Positions 11,399 through 24,936 of a DNA stretch of 64,000 bases are shown piece after piece (position 1 is the first letter of the stretch; each line of letters starts with the position of its first letter). The position numbers and the translations under genes were made by a program. The stretch comes from Odontesthes bonariensis (Eukaryota > Chordata > Actinopteri > Atheriniformes > Atherinopsidae), in contig NC_134517.1 in assembly GCF_027942865.1 (NCBI RefSeq), positions 8,947,705 through 9,011,704 of the forward strand, given 5' to 3'. Under the pieces are notes generated by a model. The model ran no database searches. It was not told the DNA's origin and was given only the letters and a program-made list of their open reading frames with translations.

Positions 11399-13440
11399 CT
11401 ATATATTCTATGCTGACAAAAACTAAATCCGTTTTTTTTTTTTTCTATGCCGTTCAGCACAACTTTCAAAGTTATGTATTTCAATAGGACATCTGGGTGG
11501 TGTGTCCAGCGTGGGCAGTTTTAATGCAAGCCATTGGTCTTTGTGGACTTTCCTGTACCGTTTCACACGGCTGGGGTGAATAGCATTTTCGGTGTACTTC
11601 TCCACTGTTGTGTATTTCTAAATATAGAAGGTCCCCTGATGTGATGCATGCAATGCATTGGTGAGATGTTGACACGAGTACAGGTCTGAAAGCAATATCT
11701 GTCCTTTAATGTAATGCGTGATGACGAAGGTTAAAGCTCTATTCACGATTTGAGGTCTCTTTCATGACTTCACTGAAAGAAAATGAATGCTGCATTTGTG
11801 ATGTAGATTTAATCATTTCAAGTCACAACAAACTCAGTCCCTGAAGTTTATGTCCAGTCAAACAAGCAGAATTTTACAGGAAAATACTTATCCCAACAAT
11901 CATGGAGAATTAGACAAAAAGGGGTAATGTGTTAAAATCTTAAAGTTGCTTATTGGGTCGTGTATCTGTCTCTGTGGTCTCAGTCAATGCGTCAGATATT
12001 TATGTAAGAGAGGAAATGTAATGCTCTTCGGTTCTTTGTTACTTACACTAGAAGTGTCATTGTGTTGTGAAAGCTGCAGACTTTCGACATCAGATCATTT
12101 GTACATCTGTTAAAACATTCCTGATGTTAAACTGCAGTCAGCAGTCACGGACATCTGTGAAATTAACTCCACATTGAATCTGTATCAGCAGGAAAAGAAG
12201 AGTGCGTTTCCAATTCACACTCTGAAGTGCACTGAAGAACAATGACAAAGTGCTTGAGCTGATATATGAACAGCATACAGGATGAGCTGGTAATGACATT
12301 TTCAAAGCAGCCCATGTGGTTAAAGGGCTCAGGTGGCCTGAATTTCGATCAGTGATGGAGATGATGCAAGGCATAAAAAGAGCTTTTGGTGATCAGAATA
12401 TATGCTGCATTGGCTTTCTGGGCATCCTGAGTTAGACATTGAGGAATCTAACTGTAAACAACTCTTAGGGACTCACTTTGACAAAATGCACTGTTTAAAG
12501 AATGATTTATTTCCAGAATGAATGGTTGAAGTCAGACCTTTCCAATGCATGGTAATCTCTAGCAGCTTTAGTTCTCAAAACTATGCAATAATCTTCTGTA
12601 ATTTGAAAGATAAAAAAATGCAATATTAAATGCATTTTGTAGAACGAAAGATGGTGTTGGTACTCGATTTTATGCTTAGACAGACTGTGTCAGCACATGC
12701 GTACTTTGTGTGAATATATGCTTGAATGTCTGCTTGTGTGTATTTACCATAATCCATTGCTCTTTAAGTAGTTCCTTTCGAACATCTCAGTTTAAGGAAC
12801 TGTCTGATCGGTAACTTAAAATGACTTGATTGTTTCAATTATGACCTGTACCCACATGACTGGGGAACAAAAGATTCCAATGGAGACCAGAAAATGAAAA
12901 TAAAACACAAACCTTCTCGTCCAAAGTAACAGTAAAGTATTGCAATTACTGTGCGATACGGCAGATAGAGTCGGTCAGGTCTTTGCTAAAATATTAGCTG
13001 GGATTATTATTTTATACTGCAGCAAAGGGAACGGGTGATTAGACAGGACAAATTGCTCATTCTTGTTCCTGTGACCAAGGGAGACAGACTTTTAGGATGA
13101 GTTTGGCATGCTGGGGAACTTTCATGAAAATCCATTCGGTTGTTTTGAATGAGTATAGTTGTTATGTACTGTATGTGATATTCTTATCCTCATATAATGG
13201 ATGAATACAGTGACAGATTACCTGTCATCATAAAAGAGAATGGTTGGATAAACTTAAGGTTGGGTTCTTCTGATTTCATCAAACAGCTTATTGGTTTGAA
13301 AAATTGGTAAAGTATTTGGTTGGTTTAATATGTCGTATTTTCTGAATAAAATACACTTAGAGTCCAGTAACATAATTCTAGAAAGAGCTATAATCTTACC
13401 ATCAGCAAAGTAAAACATTAAATAAATTGACTGACTTTAC
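11399..13440. other. speg first intron, 5' part
   Basis: Non-coding intronic DNA. I see no gene and no clear repeat other than short A/T runs. Confidence 0.5.
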
Positions 13441-13855
13441 CTTCGCCCAGATCCAGGACAGCCAGCACAGCACTAGTCCGAGCCTCTCCCAGGTGATTAT
13501 TGGCAATGCAGGTGTAGAGACCCGCATCGCTGGGTTTGCAATCCCTAATCCAAAGGCCTCCATATTCTTGGTTATCCATGTTGAGGAGGTCATCATTGTG
13601 GTACCAGTACAAGGAGGGCTGGGGATCTCCACCCACAGCCACCTTAAGGCGGATATCACAGCCTGTCCCTACAGCCGCGTTCCTCATTTTGCGTATGAAG
13701 ACCGGTGGCGATGGAGGGGGATGACCAGGATGAGGTTCTGGCACAACTTGCTCTGGGTTTGCTTTAGAGCGTTTTGTGGGGATGATGGGACTCGGGGGTG
13801 CCATTGATTCATCTACCCCTTTTTTAAGGGTCATTGGAACATCAGCTTTTCTCAT
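13441..13855 (-). CDS. speg: speg, first coding exon with Ig domain
   Basis: This exon starts the long SPEG isoform. The ATG at 13853-13855 has context AACCATGA and lines up with the mammalian start (MQKA versus MRKA here). Residues 1-49 are a basic, Pro-rich leader (APPSPxxPxKRxK as in mammals). Residues 50-137 form an I-set Ig domain with the expected Cys66, Trp84 and the DAGLYTC motif ending in Cys116. The exon ends with one spare base before a GTAAAG donor at 13440. SPEG is a muscle kinase with tandem kinase, Ig and Fn3 domains; only its N-terminal part is in the window. Upstream 5' UTR and promoter could not be delimited. Confidence 0.95.
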
Positions 13856-15206
13856 GGTTGAACTGACTTGGTGGGCCCTTTAATAGATTCTGTATCTGTC
13901 TACCTGGTTTTTTACACTGAAATCCAGTCAGGGCATTAGAGTCTACAAGCAGGCCTCATATAAATCACTTTTAAGATTACTCTTACATCGTTTAAACAGG
14001 AGATAATTCATCCATTTATTTTAATGGAGAGAGAATAGAAAACAAAATTCTTAGAAGCATATTCACAATTGATAAGTCTTCCTAGATTGTTGTTTTCTAG
14101 CCCGACTTGTCTGAAGAAGAAAAATAAATTTATGATCACCAGGTAATCAGGCAGTCAGAGATAGCTTCCAGTCTTCAGCACAACGGTATTTTTAGGGCAA
14201 GACCCACCAGATCATGTTGCACTAACAGCAGCTCTCTTGACTTGTCTCTTGGAAGTGACAGGCCTGCTTCTCCGACTCCTTTCCCAGACGTTCTCTAACT
14301 GTTCATTCTTTAGTAACTTTTTCCCAGGAGTATGTAACTTCTTCATCAGACAAGATGTACAAGTCTTCAGTGAGTTTCCTTTTTATTCCCAGTCTCCTTG
14401 AAATTTGTTCTTGCTTGGCTTCCAGTTGATTACAAGCATCAAGTCCTATCCGGTAAACTGCACAGTGACCCCCACCCCTTCCTTGTCCCATGAGTTAAAC
14501 TACCCCACTCATGATTTCCCCCAACCTCTGCCGGTCAGTCTGAAGGGAGAAATGACAGTCACAACCCAGCAAGCCTTACAATGGCAGCTGCATGGTTTGT
14601 CTGTCCACTCACTGCAAGGCAACCGCCCCCTTGTAATTTTTAGCCAACCCTAGGGTCAGTAGAACATGGTGCAACACTTGGCACTCAGAAAAGGGTGGCT
14701 GGTACAAGACAGATATTTGATTTGCAAGCCTCTCAGTTGTGTTAAGATGTTAAAATACTGGAAGAAAAAAACATTATCCTTCATGTTTTACAGAGAAAGG
14801 TGCTGTGATATCACACACATGGTAAAGAATAAGTGTAAATGACAGATTTCTTAGCTCATTTTAGACATTAAAAAAAGTACACATAATCTGCCAACAGTCA
14901 CATATCCATCCAACTGAGAAATAAGTTTGAAGCTCAAGAGCAAAAGCGTATTAGACTCGGTTCCTTTTGAGAGACGATAGACTATAGTTTGCATAGACTA
15001 CACAGTGGTTGCAGTGTAAGCTATAGTCAGGTTTCTATTCACTAGCAAAGCAAATATCAAGAAATTCCACAAAAAAAAAAAAATTTGCAAATCAAATACT
15101 TTTCCATTTGCTTTAAAACTAATAGACTAAGCACCGACCAGAGGGTGGCGGTATGGGCTACGCTGCTTGTAGTTGTAATTCAGTAAGAAGAAGAGCTTGT
15201 TTTTAA

Positions 15207-15806
15207 AGCTGCAGTCTGCAGGATTTGTTGTTGTCATACGTAAAGTCCTCATTTTTGGCATTTTAAGAGTTTACATGATCTATCAGAACGCTTGAAGTTG
15301 AAAACGGTGACCTTCGTAGTCGCAAAATGCAAGAAATGCTTATTTTTTAACCGAAAAATAAAAAGTTATTCAACTTCCTGTCCCGCCCCATCAAAACACA
15401 TGAGAACTCGTGCACGTCTACGTGCACGCCAGATGCGCGTACACGACTCCTCATTCATCAACTCACCTGTCATTTGCGATCATGGAAGACACAGTAAGTA
15501 GACTAGCCCGTAATGAAGTTCAATAGTCCAGATAAATAAGCGTGGGGACGAGCCTACCTTGTATCACGCGTGCACAATCGGTGATTGACAGGCAGCAGAG
15601 CCCAGCTCGTAACCTGATTGGTTACCTTTTACCGGTCCGGTCTGCAATTTTGTAAACAAACCTGCTGGCTTTGGAGGGACCTAGCGGGACATATAGGGGA
15701 CCTAGAGAACTCTTTTTTTTTTGTATTGGGGTATTTAATGTACTACTTTCAGAATCCCCGGACAGTTCCAGGCATTATGCTTGAAAAAGAGTTGCAGACT
15801 GCAGCT
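15207..15806. mobile_element. TTAA-flanked MITE
   Basis: A 600-bp element with termini AGCTGCAGTCTGCA and TGCAGACTGCAGCT, bordered by TTAA at 15203-15206 and 15807-15810. TTAA duplications are made by piggyBac and Kolobok transposases; which one mobilised this family cannot be told here. No transposase frame is present. Confidence 0.82.
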
Positions 15807-16945
15807 TTAACAAGAAACAAAGTTCAAGAAGGAAAAAGTAACAACAACTGTAGAGGACGTCCACATAGTTGAAAAAGATAGATGTCTTCTTTGGGAATTA
15901 CTTTTATCTCTGGCAATGTCTGATGTCATAACATCACTGGGAATTTATAACTGACAAAATGCTAAGTGAATTTGTTTCACATCATCATAGTATTTATCAG
16001 GTCAGACACAATTCATAAACCTGTGTCTATTACCTCTGATTAGCATCAACTCTTTCTTGAAACAGATAAAACACTCTCTTTATGTGAGCTTGTATCCATT
16101 TTGACTTTTTAAAAAGTGTTTCCATCAGCCTTTTTTTTTTTTTATTCACATCTTCTAAATGTGAATCATGAAATGGCAATAGAACCCAGTGATGCTTTGT
16201 TTGTTGCACGCAGAGTTTTGAAAGGCTGTACAAACACCAACAAGCCAATTTGTTGAAAATTGCGTTGGCATCAATCTCCATGTTGTATTGGATTTTACCT
16301 TAGCCAGACTGACTCAGTGAGCATTGTAATTGGCTTGGCAGGGACGATAAAACTACTGTTGAGAGGCTTATATTGTGTAGTTATATTTTTCTTTTGCTGC
16401 ATTCACAAGCAACAGTGCGTATCAGCCACACTTCTCAGAGAAAATGTTGTAATCAAGGGGAAGAAAATGTTGCCTTTGTGACCTGATTTGTGCTGTAATG
16501 TTCATTCTGTAGTCATCACAACTTTTGTTTTTTGTTTCTCCAAAGAAGCTGAGAGGCTTAAAAACATCGCTTACATATCGGCTGAAACACAAAGTGAGTC
16601 GGTGGTGCATTTTTGACACAAGATGGGAAGAGAATGGATGTTACTGTTAAACTTTAATAACAATTTTACTATACAGACAAATTGGCATGTATATGACAAC
16701 AAGTTGACTTCAGCTCAAAATGAGACTCACAGTCATGCAAAAATCTTAATACACTAACGAAAAAATTTCAGTAGATAACATATTTTCACTTGTTTTTTAT
16801 ACTGCAACAAATCCACTACGAGCTGGCTGTGGAATAGCTTTTAAAAAGGCAAATGTCTGTATATTTGAATCATACTCAATCATTTGAAATTCTACAGTAA
16901 TAATGAATTGTTGTAAGTCTGTGTCTCCCACAGCTTTCTTTTGGA

Positions 16946-16951
16946 TTTATT
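16946..16951 (-). promoter_or_regulatory. possible polyadenylation signal of the CXC receptor gene
   Basis: A canonical AATAAA on the minus strand about 390 bp beyond the receptor stop codon. It is the first clear one met downstream; use is not proven. Confidence 0.4.
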
Positions 16952-17340
16952 GGTGTTCATGAGCAGATGTTGTGACACTGCATTTTGAACTATTTTCTTG
17001 ACTGACACTGTTTTTTTTTTTCATTTTCCATAGAACTAAACATAACTGATGAAAGACAGGGTATTTAAACAGCTGCCCACAAAAAATGACAGAAGAAAAT
17101 TGAAAGTTGTAGCAGCTTAACCTGAAGCGACCTTTCGCTAATATGCAGTGGATTGAAACCCAAGTCGAGATAAATAAGATGAAAACTAAAACAAAACATG
17201 GAAGAATATTTACAAAAGTTTCAAGGCAAAAAAGCAAAAAAAAACATTTAGGCTGCTAAAAACTATAAAACTTGCTCTGTTTAGATAAAGCAATAACAAC
17301 ACTGATGGGCTCATGAATCTGATCAGGTTAAAGAGTCACT

Positions 17341-18682
17341 TCACATGAACGTGGATGTTACTTCCGACGACAGTGAAGACCTGCTGCTTCTTGTAACTGA
17401 TGCTCTGTCCAGGATTCCCATCTTTGTCATGAACTGCAGCAGCCTCCTCCTGAACTTCTCACCCACAAACGCATACAGCACTGGGTTCACACAGCTGTGA
17501 AGCAGCCCCAAACTCTGGGTGGCAAACATGGCCTGATCCACTGCCATCCTGTCCGGGCACTCGTAGGGTACTATCTTTGCCCTGAAAAACGTGTCGACCA
17601 TCACCGCGATGTGGTACGGCGTCCAACAAAGCAAGAAGGCAACCACGACAAACACAACTACCCTCATTGCTCGTTGCCGCTGGAACCCCCCACGGATGTG
17701 AAGGAGGCGCCGGATGGTTATCCCGTAACAGGGCAGCATGATGGCCAAGGGGACGATGAAGCCCAAAGTGTGGCGGAGAATTCTGGTGGCCAATCGCCAC
17801 TCATCAGCACTTCTGGGGTCATATTTTTCAGCACACACTAGATGACTAGAGTTTTTAGAAGTTGAAGAGGAGCTGAAGAACCCTGGCACAGAGAGAAGCA
17901 CTCCGACAGCCCATACAGCAACACAAACTCCCCAGCTTAACAGCTGCCGGTTAGCTTTGCGGGCCTCCAATGCCCGCACTATCACCATGTAACGGTCCAC
18001 ACTGATGCAAGTCAGGAAGAGAATGCTTGAGTAGAAGCTCAGCTCTTGGATGACGGTGATAATTTTGCACATGGCATCTCCAAACACCCAGCCTTGTGTA
18101 ACAGAGGTGGCCCAGAACGGGAGGGTAACTGCCAGCAGGAGGTCTGCAATTGCCAGGTGAAGGAGGTAGAGGTCAGAGGGGGGCAACGACTGCTTGCTCA
18201 GGCCAATCACCAGCCCCACCACTAGATTTCCAGGAATGGCCATCAGGAAGATGAAGCTATAGAATGCACTGACCCCAATCATCACAGCATTTGGTATGAT
18301 AAAGGTTTCACAGGGTATTGTCGCCGGGTCTGGGACGAACTCCGAGTCATTATAAAGACCATAAGTAATGTTGAGTTCATCATAAACCGAGCTAAAGTCA
18401 AAATTGAATGAAGACATGTTTGGATCTGAGGACAAAAAAAAAAAAATCATAAAAATGTTAGACCAAGAAAATAAATGAATGAATAAATCAACTTATAAAT
18501 ATATAAAACGTAATAATAACGTAAATAATATTAAAAATAAAAATGAAGCCCAGTTCCTTATTAAACATTTCAAAGGCGTTTAAAGCTCACAGATCCAGGT
18601 CCAAATGTCTGTTTTCAATGTGTTCATCAAATAAATGAGTGAATTTAAGTTACTTTCAAGGATAAAAGTACTCACCAGTCAT
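17341..18682 (-). CDS. cxcr1/2: CXC chemokine receptor (CXCR1/CXCR2-like GPCR), two coding exons
   Basis: A class A seven-transmembrane receptor for CXC chemokines of the CXCL8 type, expected on leukocyte plasma membranes and coupled to Gi. The first coding exon is tiny (18676-18682: ATG, ACT, one G) before a GTGAGT donor. The second (17341-18425) follows a T-rich tract ending CCTCAG. The protein is 363 residues beginning MTDPNMSSF. Seen: an acidic, Tyr-containing N-terminus with glycosylation sites at N21, N29 and N194; Cys41, Cys122, Cys200 and Cys292 for the two extracellular disulphides; GN in TM1; DRY at 146-148; CWTPYH in TM6; NPVLY at 316-320; and a Ser/Thr-rich tail. It resembles CXCR1/2 more than CXCR3-5. 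Which of the two teleost paralogues it is cannot be decided by eye. Confidence 0.93.
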
Positions 18683-20816
18683 TGTGACTTCTTTGCGAGA
18701 GGAATCTCATATATCACAAAGAGACGAGGACCGAACCTTGTATTTCTCTACACTCCTCCTATCAGGCTAACTTTCCTGTTTGCCTCACAACTTTCAGACT
18801 TTGATTTGCTCAAGTCATCGCAAGCCACAGTGCTCCCCCTGAGCCTGCCCAGGCCATTAGCTGAATCACCGGTGTCATGAGATTGGTTGTCACACTGTTT
18901 GCAAAAATTGAAAGAGAAACCGTTTGTGAGTGCAAGATGTTTTTGTATTTGTTTAAAAATGCCACATATTGATGGGACAACACTTCTGTTGGGAGGAAGT
19001 TCCCAACTATCATGTGTCTTTGTTGACACATGAGTGCATCACATTTCCTACCGCACTTCTCGTGCGTTTCAACTTCCAGTGTCACAAGTTCTGTGCTTTA
19101 TTTCTCAGCAGTGGTTAAAGTATATAAACATGTTTTCAATCGAGGCTTAGAGCAATATGGTACTGAAAAAAAAAGTCAAAAGAAAAACATGACACATGAT
19201 ACTATGATGCACAGTCATAACTATTAAAACAGTATTGTAGAAGGTGCTTTACAAATCATTGAATATTACAGAAAAGCAGCTGTAATTTAAAAAAAGCAAT
19301 GCTAAAACACACCTCACGCCTAAATAATTCATTTTCATCAGAAAACTCTGCACCTATACACCAAGCTGTACCTAATGTGCAGTATTTTAGACTTTCATTT
19401 AGACCTACATGGGCAACAAAAGAGGCATTACGACCTGATGCAGGAAAACTGATGTTTGGCCACACTTGGCCTCTGAAGGAGTGGATTAAAGAACTGCTGT
19501 CTTGTTGCCATAGCTCACCCTACAACCCCAGTGAAGCTTGTCAAAGAAGTTGCGGCTGTTCAAACAATTAATGATCTGCCTAGCAGCCCCCCACCCCCAC
19601 CCCCTTTTACTTTGTGGTGGAAAACTAAAAGCTAAAATATCCGGCAGGAATACCAAGCACAAAAAAGGGTCATTTAAGTCTTCGATGATTTGTTAAATGT
19701 GTAGTTATTGGACTTTTACGCTATCAGATGTAGGGTGTGTTGTAGCATCAGGGACAATCTGGGAGGGTTGTGTAATTATTTTCTCAATAACCTGAGCCTT
19801 ATTATGAGAATCAATCTCATTTATGAACAGAAGCTCAGTAAAGCAAAGGGTCAGATGTATCAACCTTGACTAATTTCTATAGAAAAATACATGAATGTGT
19901 ATTTTTTTATCTTCAAAGTTATTTTGTTTTTATTGAGATCCCTAAATCTTGAAGGGAGTGTGTTGGGTTTCGCAGCTCCCAATTTGTGTTACATCGAAAT
20001 TTTTCTAAAGATTTCAATTGCATATTTCAATGGTTACACAGTTACAGTAGCACACATCTGAATTCAGTTGTGTCCCGCTGCTTGGATCTCTTTATCTGTA
20101 CCCTTTAACACAACAAAAATAGATAGAAAAGTTAAAGTGTTTCAAAAGTGAAAAGGGAGCAACTTTGACGTCCAAAGGCTGTTTCGGTGCTTAGTGCAAC
20201 AAAGGATGTGAAGAAATTGGGGTTTTGTTGTATGCAATGCATTGCTTCAATACTTATTACTTCATGTTAATACTTTCAGTGCTCTACAAAAATCACCTTT
20301 TCATCCCACATGACAAGGGAAGTTAAACAAATAAATAATAGTTGTTCCACTTGTTTGTGATTATACAACATGTTTAATCGGGGAACTGCAGCAAACAATT
20401 AGTCATTTACTCTTCCAGGCACTAGATGGGGCTGGAAACAACTTTAATTTGATTTTAAGCAACACTGTATTTTACCTTCGTTTGTGACAGCATGGAGCTC
20501 TTAAGGTGGCACAGTTCACAGTGCGATTGGGTTTTTACATACTTTGGTCTGCACACAAACCCACAGCAGGGTTCGAACGGGGTACTTTTAGAACAAGTTT
20601 GTGCACATTTGGAAAATATGTTTGAGCAATTCCAGCCAAGGAAGCAATGTTTACGGAAGGTTTTTTTTTTTTTTTTTTTTTTTTTCTACATGTAAATTAT
20701 CCAGACTGTTCTTGTCATTACTATACAGGGCAGTGTAACCAACATGACATAAATAGTAACTCATGTTCTCAAACAAATTAGAGAAAACCAAATATGGCAG
20801 CAAGATTATTCTAAAA
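18683..20816. other. intergenic region between the CXC receptor and nabp1
   Basis: It contains the receptor's upstream region and a T25 run at 20661-20685. No coding exon, RNA gene or clear element was recognised. Confidence 0.5.
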
Positions 20817-20822
20817 TTTATT
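20817..20822 (-). promoter_or_regulatory. possible polyadenylation signal of nabp1
   Basis: AATAAA on the minus strand about 800 bp past the nabp1 stop codon. It would give a 3' UTR of ordinary length; unproven. Confidence 0.3.
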
Positions 20823-21615
20823 TGGTGAACCGGTGCGAGTATTTAAGTGGTCCCACCTTGATAAAAAGGTACAGCTGATGGCAAACAAGAAAAACATGTC
20901 TTTATCAGAGAGAGAAAAAAAAAAAAAAAAACTGAAATCAGTCTACATACCAATCATTAAAAATGAAAAACTAACACCTTCTTCCTTTCACAGAGTGACT
21001 TCGAACACAATTTGGTTAGGAGGGAAGCCCCTTTGAATAATTTCCCTTGGTCATTCAATCCAAGACCACGTTTTCACCTACTTAAGGCTTGTTCCACAAA
21101 AAAATGAAAAAAAATTCCAAATTTAAATGACAGCCAAGCTTTAACATAAATTAAGAGAGAAAAGTGCATCGAGTGTTCAAGTAGGGTGTGGAGATTGAAA
21201 GAATAAGTGGAGAGGGGCTGGCGTGAGGGCGAGATAACACTGGCACAGAGCGACTAGTTTGCAGAGATTTAGAGGACAAGTGTAGACTGAGCGGCTGACC
21301 ACAACTCAACCACCAGGTCTGAACCGTAGAACTTTTAATAGTGACCACGGTGCGCTGCCGAAAGCACGACTTGCACTATGCGAGACAAGGACGCGTTTAG
21401 CTAAGTTAGCCGTATGAGTAGTCCCTAAGAATAAAAAAAACAAAAACAAAAAATAGAAGAATAAAATAATGATAACAATATTAATAAAAATATTAATGAA
21501 CTGTTGTGAAAGCCAATACAGGCTGTGGTGGAGGAGGGCCCGGACAGTTGAACAGGAGCAGGGGGAAGCGGGGACTCCCATAATTTTCGTCACATGATCG
21601 CCCCCGACCCCAGCT

Positions 21616-23391
<1,776 letters not shown>

Positions 23392-24845
23392 AATTAGACT
23401 GGTGTAAAAAAAAAATAATCAGGATATCTTTCTGCCCTGTCAGCCTGTAGCGCTGGCTGTCGTTACTTAATAATGGCTAGCTATAACGTTAGCTTTAGCT
23501 CTGCTAACTAATTAGCCTGTTGGGAAAATGCTAACTTAACGTTCTTCCACACAGTTTATAGTTTATTATGTTGACACGATGGCCAACTTGCATTCTGAGT
23601 CATGTTTAGAACAGTGGGAGCAGTAGCTCGAGGGCGACAAGAATCTGCTTGCGAGATAGCTTTGCCTACAATTCTTTGACTAAATTTTTAGCTTGCAGTT
23701 AGCTACCTTATTTTAATTCCAGGATACGAGTCTTTGGGTACTTTGTCTATCACGATTATTGCCATAATGGCAGCTTCATTCTTCACGCAAACGCTAGTTG
23801 ACGGGAAAACCGTACAAATGACGCTTAGATACCAACATCCGTCAAAGAGTACCAGCAGGCTTACAAATCCACAATCACCTATCAAATCTCAAGGGGTTTT
23901 CACATAATAAACACCACTCCAAAAGCTGTGCATTACACAACAACCTGATGTTGTCTGTGCCAGGGATTTGGAGGTAACAGTACCCCTCGACCATTTACAC
24001 AACTCTTCTTGACGTTGATATTTTCAACCCAATCGACCGCATTTCCTTTGTGTGGCTCTTGTAAGTATGAGGAACTGCTAGCTTTGTTGACGCGCAGTCT
24101 GGCCAAATGCTTAGTTATACGACTAATGTGTCTATATCTAACAGTGTCCCCTATAACGTTGTAATTGTTCAACAAGCCTTATTTTAAATGTCCTGATTAT
24201 TAATACCTAATCAATACTTAAGTCCCAAAATAAATGTTAAAATCTGAGCAAACAGCTCACTACACGACTTATCCTGCTTCAACAATGCCCCAAAAACTAC
24301 GTCAGCGTGTGCTGCCGGTCATCTTTATCTAACTCGGCCAGATCCATTATTCAACAAAAGGGAAGGGGTACACTTTTCGTCTGGTGTGCGCTCGTGCAAG
24401 TTTAATACATGCAAAATATCAACCGGCTTCTATTTGAATTTTTTTTTATACTTTACATTTTCAAAGATAAGCAAAAATGTCCTAACGGCTTTCATGCAGT
24501 CAACATTTCAGAAAGAAAAACGTTGGTTTGTACCAAAAGGTATTCATACATAAGAAACGCGAGAAGAGAGGACATTTGCGAGACTTAAGTATCAACAATC
24601 GATCTATTGATGGTGTTATTTCTTTCAAAACGAAGTCATGTAATTCATGAGATTCAGTCGTCTTTAATACTTAAATCAAAAATATACCAGTGACACTATA
24701 TTTACTACCGGTAGTAGAATTTCAAAATACGTCTAAAGAACGGTATCCTATGTTTTGAAATGCTTGACTGAAATACATCGTAAGTCAGCCAAACGTTTTT
24801 CTGTCACTTTCTTGCAATGTTTGAATTGTGAAAGTTAAAAAAGTG

Positions 24846-24850
24846 AAAAA
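24846..24850 (-). terminator. RNA polymerase III terminator of the tRNA gene
   Basis: A run of five T on the minus strand four bases after the tRNA 3' end, the normal Pol III stop signal. Confidence 0.8.
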
Positions 24851-24854
24851 TATT

Positions 24855-24936
24855 CGTCACGAACAGGATTCGAACCTGTGCGGGGAAACCCCATTGGATT
24901 TCGAGTCCAACGCCTTAACCTCTCGGCCACCGTGAC
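24855..24936 (-). tRNA. tRNA-Ser (anticodon CGA)
   Basis: An 82-nt tRNA that folds as a class II serine tRNA. The acceptor stem is GTCACGG paired with TCGTGAC, followed by discriminator G. The anticodon loop is CTCGAAA with anticodon CGA. The variable arm is long (ATGGGGTTTCCCC), and the T arm is ACAGG-TTCGAAT-CCTGT. Box A (TGGCCGAGAGG) and box B (GGTTCGAATCC) are intact, and there is no intron. It is almost identical to the human gene as I recall it. It decodes UCG codons and looks functional. Confidence 0.97.

Larger units (their letters stand above)
13856..17340. other. intergenic region between speg and the CXC receptor
   Basis: It should contain the speg promoter and 5' UTR (just right of 13855) and the 3' UTR of the receptor (left of 17341), but I cannot mark a start site. 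The one clear insertion is the TTAA-type MITE at 15207-15806. Short open frames here lack any recognisable similarity. Confidence 0.5.

Noticed and set aside
14303-14491. Possible alternative first exon of speg
   Set aside because: The 62-codon frame has no similarity to known SPEG isoform starts and no clear donor in the right phase.
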